Of a DNA stretch of 64,000 bases, positions 60,083 through 64,000 are shown one piece after another. The stretch spans positions 34,152,949 through 34,216,948 of the forward strand of contig JAAONU010000008.1 in the NCBI GenBank assembly GCA_012932295.1. Reading direction: 5' to 3'. The stretch is from Cyclina sinensis (Eukaryota > Mollusca > Bivalvia > Venerida > Veneridae). Positions within the stretch are counted from its first letter, which is position 1, and every line of letters starts with the position of its first letter. Below the pieces are notes generated by a model that did not search any database, had not been told where the DNA came from, and saw only the letters and a program-made list of their open reading frames with translations. The translations under genes were made by a program, and so were the position numbers.

Positions 60083-61020
60083 AAACAAGAGGGCCATGAT
60101 GGCCCTTGATCGCTCACCTGAATACTTTGCCTTTGGGTCTGCTATTGAGCTAACATCTTAAGCTTTTTTAAGAATCTCCCTAAATAAATCTATATGAATA
60201 CAAGTGACCCCCAGGGCAGGGCCAAATTTCGCTCAAGGGGCATAATTTGAAGAAACTAAGTTCTAGGCTCCGTGGTTTCAGACAAGAGGTTTTTTAAAGT
60301 TTTGCCTATATAAGCCTAGGTAACATTAAGTGACCCCCGGGGCAGGGCCTAATTTGACCCCAGGGGCATAATTTGAACAAATTTAGTACAGGTCCACAAG
60401 ACAATGCTAGATACCAAATCTTACAGCTCAGGGCCTTGTAGTTTCAGACAAGAGGATTTTCAAAGTTTTCCGTATATAAGCCTATGTAAAACCAATGACC
60501 CCGGGGTGGGGCCAAATTTGACCCCATGGGTACAATTTACACAACTTGGCAGAGGTCCACTAGACAATGCTACAAACAAAATCTTAAGGCTCAGGCCCTT
60601 GTCGTTTCAGAGAAGAAGATTTTCAAAGTTTTCCCTAAATAAGCCTATGCAAAATCAATTGACCCCCAGGGTGGGGCCAAATTTGACCCTAGGGGATTAA
60701 TTTGAACAAACTTGGTAGAGGTCCACAAGACAATTCTACATACCAAATCTTAAGGTTCAGGGCCTTGTGGTTTTAGAAAAGAGGATTTTCAAAGTTTTTC
60801 CTTTAAGTTCCCATAGCAACCAGAGTTCTTGATGGAGTTCAATTCTTTGAAAAACTTTGGTAGAGCTTCATGCAAGCAACATCCAAGGCAAGTTTTATCA
60901 AATTTGGCCCAGAGGTTTCAGAGGAGATGTTGTTTGAATGAAATTGTTGACGGATGACGGACGACGGACAAAGACCCGTCACAATAGCTCACCATGAGCC
61001 AAATGCTCAGGTGAGCTAAA
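60083..61020. repeat. Pearl-like tandem-repeat element with GCTCACCTGA inverted ends
   Basis: Head ACAAGAGGGCCATGATGGCC then GATCGCTCACCTGAATAC. Four to five ~165-bp units carry CAGGGGCATAATTTGAAC and GGTCCACAAGACAATGCTA. The tail is GACGGATGACGGACGACGG, then ATGCTCAGGTGAGCTAAAAA. Confidence 0.8.
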
Positions 61021-61345
61021 AAGAATGTAGAAATAACAGCATCTTAATAATCTTTGCTTTTATTTAAAACATGAACACACAATAACAAAATCTATGCATC
61101 CAAAATAAAAACATATACATGTACATGTAACCATGCTGAATGCCCACATGTTTAAGGACGTTGTGAACACTGTCAGAACATTTGTACAGAACCACTTTAG
61201 AAACAGAAATGAAAAACTATGATTTTGTTTCAACATATCTGTTTTACACCACAGACTTTCAACATGTACTGTGTTAATTATTTAACTAATATTGTATATT
61301 GTATACTTTGATCAGCTTTGAACATAAACAACCATACTATCAAGA

Positions 61346-62322
61346 ACATGAGGGCCATGATGGCCCTGGATCGCTCACCTGAGTACTTTGGCTGTAGGTT
61401 TGCTGTTAAGCAGTATTTCATTTTTTAATTGAAAAGTGCCTACAACCAAATATGTAAAATATCAGTCAATAAATAAAGGTTCTATGACAGAAAGTAGAAA
61501 TATCTATTATAAGCTATGGTGACCTTGACCTTGACCCAGTGACCTCAAACCCTACCCAAGGGTAGAGGTCCATGCAAGGAACCTATACACTGAATATCAA
61601 AGATATTGGTCTATAAATGAAGGCTCTATGAGGTACAGTAGATAAATCTTTTTTTAGCCCCTGTGACCTTTAACCTAATCTAATAATTTGAAAAAGCCTG
61701 ATAAAGCTTGCTTCATGCCAAATTTTAAAATTCTAGGCCTTGTGGTTTCAGACAAGAAGATTTTTAAAGATTTCCTTTTTTTACATATTAAGGGCCCCCG
61801 GGGCGGGGCAAATTTTGACCCAAGGGCCAACATTTAAACAATATTGGTAAAGGTTCTTTACACAATAATCTACACTAAATATCTAAGGTCTAGACCTATT
61901 TGTTTTGGAGCTCTAGGCTTTGTGGTTTCAGACAAGAAGATTTCCTTTTTTTACATATTAAGGGCCCCCGGGGCGGGACAAATTTTGACCTCAGGGCCAA
62001 CAAGAAGATTTTCAAAGTTTTCCCTGTGTAAAATCAATCGACCCCTGGGGCAGGGCCAAATTTGACCCCTGAGGCATAATTTGAACAAACTTGGTAGAGG
62101 TCCACACGATAATGCTACATACCAAATCTTAAGGCTCAGGGCCTTGTGGTTTCAGACAAGAAGTTTTTTAAAGTTTCACTATATAAGCCTATGTAAAATC
62201 CATTGACCCCCGGGGCAGGGCCAAATTTGACCCTAGGGGTATAATTTGAACAAAATTGGTAGACGGACAAAGACTGGTCACCATAGCCCACCATGAGCCA
62301 AAGGCTCAGGTGAGCTAAAAAT
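61346..62322. repeat. Pearl-like tandem-repeat element, second full copy
   Basis: Head GAGGGCCATGATGGCCCTGG then ATCGCTCACCTGAGTAC; tail GTAGACGGACAAAGACTG, then AAGGCTCAGGTGAGCTAAAAA-like end. The left third matches 41869-42200 and the right part matches the 166-bp units of 44.1-46.5 kb, so modules are shared between elements. Confidence 0.8.
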
Positions 62323-62445
62323 GGGACTCAAAAAAATGCTGCAAAAATACAGCTTATGGGCTAAGCTTGACAAGTAGGTTGCACCCAAAATGTATCAGAA
62401 AAAACATCTTAAAATCAAATATAAAACATGCACACAAAATACATC

Positions 62446-62820
62446 ATTGAGGAACAGTGATGGTGGAAGAAAAGGGATAAAGGAGGAATAGTGATCCAGG
62501 AGGTATTACAGTGATAAAAGACTGATCATGGAGGAACAGTGATTGAACAGTGATCAAGGAGGAATAGTGAGCATGGAGTGAGCATGGAGGAGCAATGATT
62601 GTGTAGGAATAGTGATCAAGGAGTAACTATGATCATGGAGGAACAGTGATTGAGAAGGAAAAGTGATCATGGAGGAAAAGTGATTGAGGAGGAACAATGA
62701 TTGAGGAGGAACAATGATTGTGGAACACTAAAGGTGAAGAAACAGTACTTGAGGAGGAACAGTGATTTAGAAGGAACAGTGATTAAGGGGGAACAGTGAA
62801 CATCCAGGAACACTGATACA
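62446..62820. repeat. Irregular minisatellite around GAGGAACAGTGAT
   Basis: About 20 imperfect copies of a 12-18 bp purine-rich unit (GGAGGAACAGTGATT, GGAGGAATAGTGATC) with no fixed phase. Strong strand asymmetry: the plus strand is almost pyrimidine-poor. Confidence 0.85.
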
Positions 62821-63051
62821 GGAGTGGAAAACAAGACTACCAATCTGGAAATCACTATTTTCAAACATATCAAGGGGATATAATCTTTGGCATTTTTCTG
62901 CATTCTACACTACTAGTGCAAATATTGCTTTAAATGCAGTAAGTAGTCAACATTTATAATCAAGTTGCAAGAACTTGTTTCAAAATTGTTGTGAAAGAAG
63001 GAGTGATCTTATAAAATAAATATGTTTAAACTAACACTAAATGCATGAATT

Positions 63052-63359
63052 CTACTTTTCTCCTTCTTTTACAACCTGCATGAATTGTTCAAAATCTTTG
63101 TCCAATTTTAATTTCTCCCTTAGACTTTTTGGTATTGGCAACAGCTCAATATTTTTATCAATGTTTCTAGTATGTGCTAAACACTGTCGAATCTTGTAAC
63201 GACACTGTCGAAATAAGCTCAGCTGACTGACTACTTGTTGTTTAAACCACTTTGAGCGCCAGTCAGGATATTTTGGAAACTTTCCAGTCACCCAAATATC
63301 TTGTGGATCCAACAATGCACCCGCCAGTATGAGGTAGGCTCGTATCTTTGCTTCAACTG
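63052..63359 (-). CDS. Last exon of an unrecognised gene
   Basis: The open frame ends in TAG at 63052. An acceptor GTGTTACAG lies just above about 63359, so the exon starts at VEAKIRAYLILAGALLDPQD and the upstream ATG in the frame is intronic. It encodes about 101 residues, WVTGKFPKYPDWRSKWFKQQ, then SLFRQCRYKIRQCLAHTRNI and KSLREKLKLDKDFEQFMQ. It is basic and Trp/Tyr-rich with no membrane segment. The composition and a clean acceptor argue for a real protein. I do not recognise the family. Upstream exons lie beyond 64000. Confidence 0.6.
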
Positions 63360-64000
63360 TAACACACAACACTGATTAACATTTTTCATAGAAATTTTTT
63401 TACAGTTTGTCTAGTAAGAATTTTTTGTCTCTAAACAATTGTACATTATTTATTATGACTCTTAAAAAATTGACTGAGTAGCTTCTTTAGCAAATCATGA
63501 CATATTTTGTCACTTCTTCTGTCCAATCTGGTATTTTTTTTTAGGAGAATTCTTTCTTTTCTTTTGTATTTTATATAATTTTGTTTTTACATGAAAGTAC
63601 CGAGGAACCAAAGAATGTTTCTGCAGTTCACCAAAATTTTATTGTTCCACTCACTATTCATTAGGCTGTAATTATGCTATATCTATAGCAACTGCTTTTT
63701 TAAAATATTTTTTCCTTTACATTTTCAGTAACAATGCAAAGCAAATTTTATAAAAATAAGAAAAAGCATCGCAGAACAGATGCAATATACGCCAGTCAGT
63801 CTAGGCTGCAAACTGATGATGCCAGACATTTCACATGGCACTGCACAAATATTTGGAAATCATCAAATTCAGCAAAAATAATTTTACAACTCTGTGCTGG
63901 AATGACACTAAAAGATCCTTATCAATATACCATAAAATATCTGTACTACTCAAAATTTGATAGGGATCACTTTTTATTTCTTAAATATCTTTTTAATGAT

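Overview
The window looks like nuclear DNA of a bivalve mollusc, probably a clam-like species. It is AT-rich and intron-rich, with genes broken into short GT-AG exons. It is packed with non-autonomous transposable elements and ~100-170 bp tandem-repeat elements of the kind described in bivalves as pearl or Helentron-associated elements. No prokaryotic or viral gene organisation is seen. All recognised host exons lie on the minus strand.

Region 1 (1-21.3 kb) is the 5' part of a peroxisomal acyl-CoA oxidase gene (ACOX1-like), read right to left. Six constant exons (21327 down to 10911) are followed by three homologous versions of the next exon (9439-9608, 6973-7142, 339-508). Each version is exactly 170 nt, starts in phase 0 and ends in phase 2. 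Because 170 is not a multiple of three, only one can be used per in-frame mRNA, so they look like mutually exclusive exons. The catalytic C-terminal half lies left of base 1. The introns carry a 27-bp minisatellite, pearl-like elements, tRNA-derived SINEs and a 1.9-kb palindromic-ended DNA element.

Region 2 (21.4-26.8 kb) is intergenic and holds a hAT-like fold-back MITE with a clean 8-bp target duplication, inside a duplicated tract that reappears near 59.3-59.9 kb.

Region 3 (26.8-39.1 kb) holds four minus-strand exons whose splice phases fit together. A two-B-box exon (39115-38790) and a coiled-coil exon (32121-31439) are typical of TRIM-like proteins. They are followed by two exons (30487-30263, 27771-27685) encoding a complete MLLE/PABC domain like the C-terminus of cytoplasmic poly(A)-binding protein. 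No RRM exon is seen in the 33 kb upstream. This suggests a B-box/coiled-coil/MLLE fusion gene. One frame break in the second exon, most simply explained at an A-run, needs resolving. A decayed mariner sits in the last intron.

Region 4 (39.1-64 kb) is mostly repeats: a non-LTR retrotransposon split by a 6.5-kb complex of tandem-repeat elements, a second decayed non-LTR retrotransposon, two oppositely oriented TTAA-flanked MITEs (one here, one in the TRIM-like intron), a MULE-transposase-derived two-exon gene candidate, a CG-rich hairpin cluster, two further pearl-like elements, a minisatellite, and the last exon of an unrecognised minus-strand gene at 63.05-63.36 kb.
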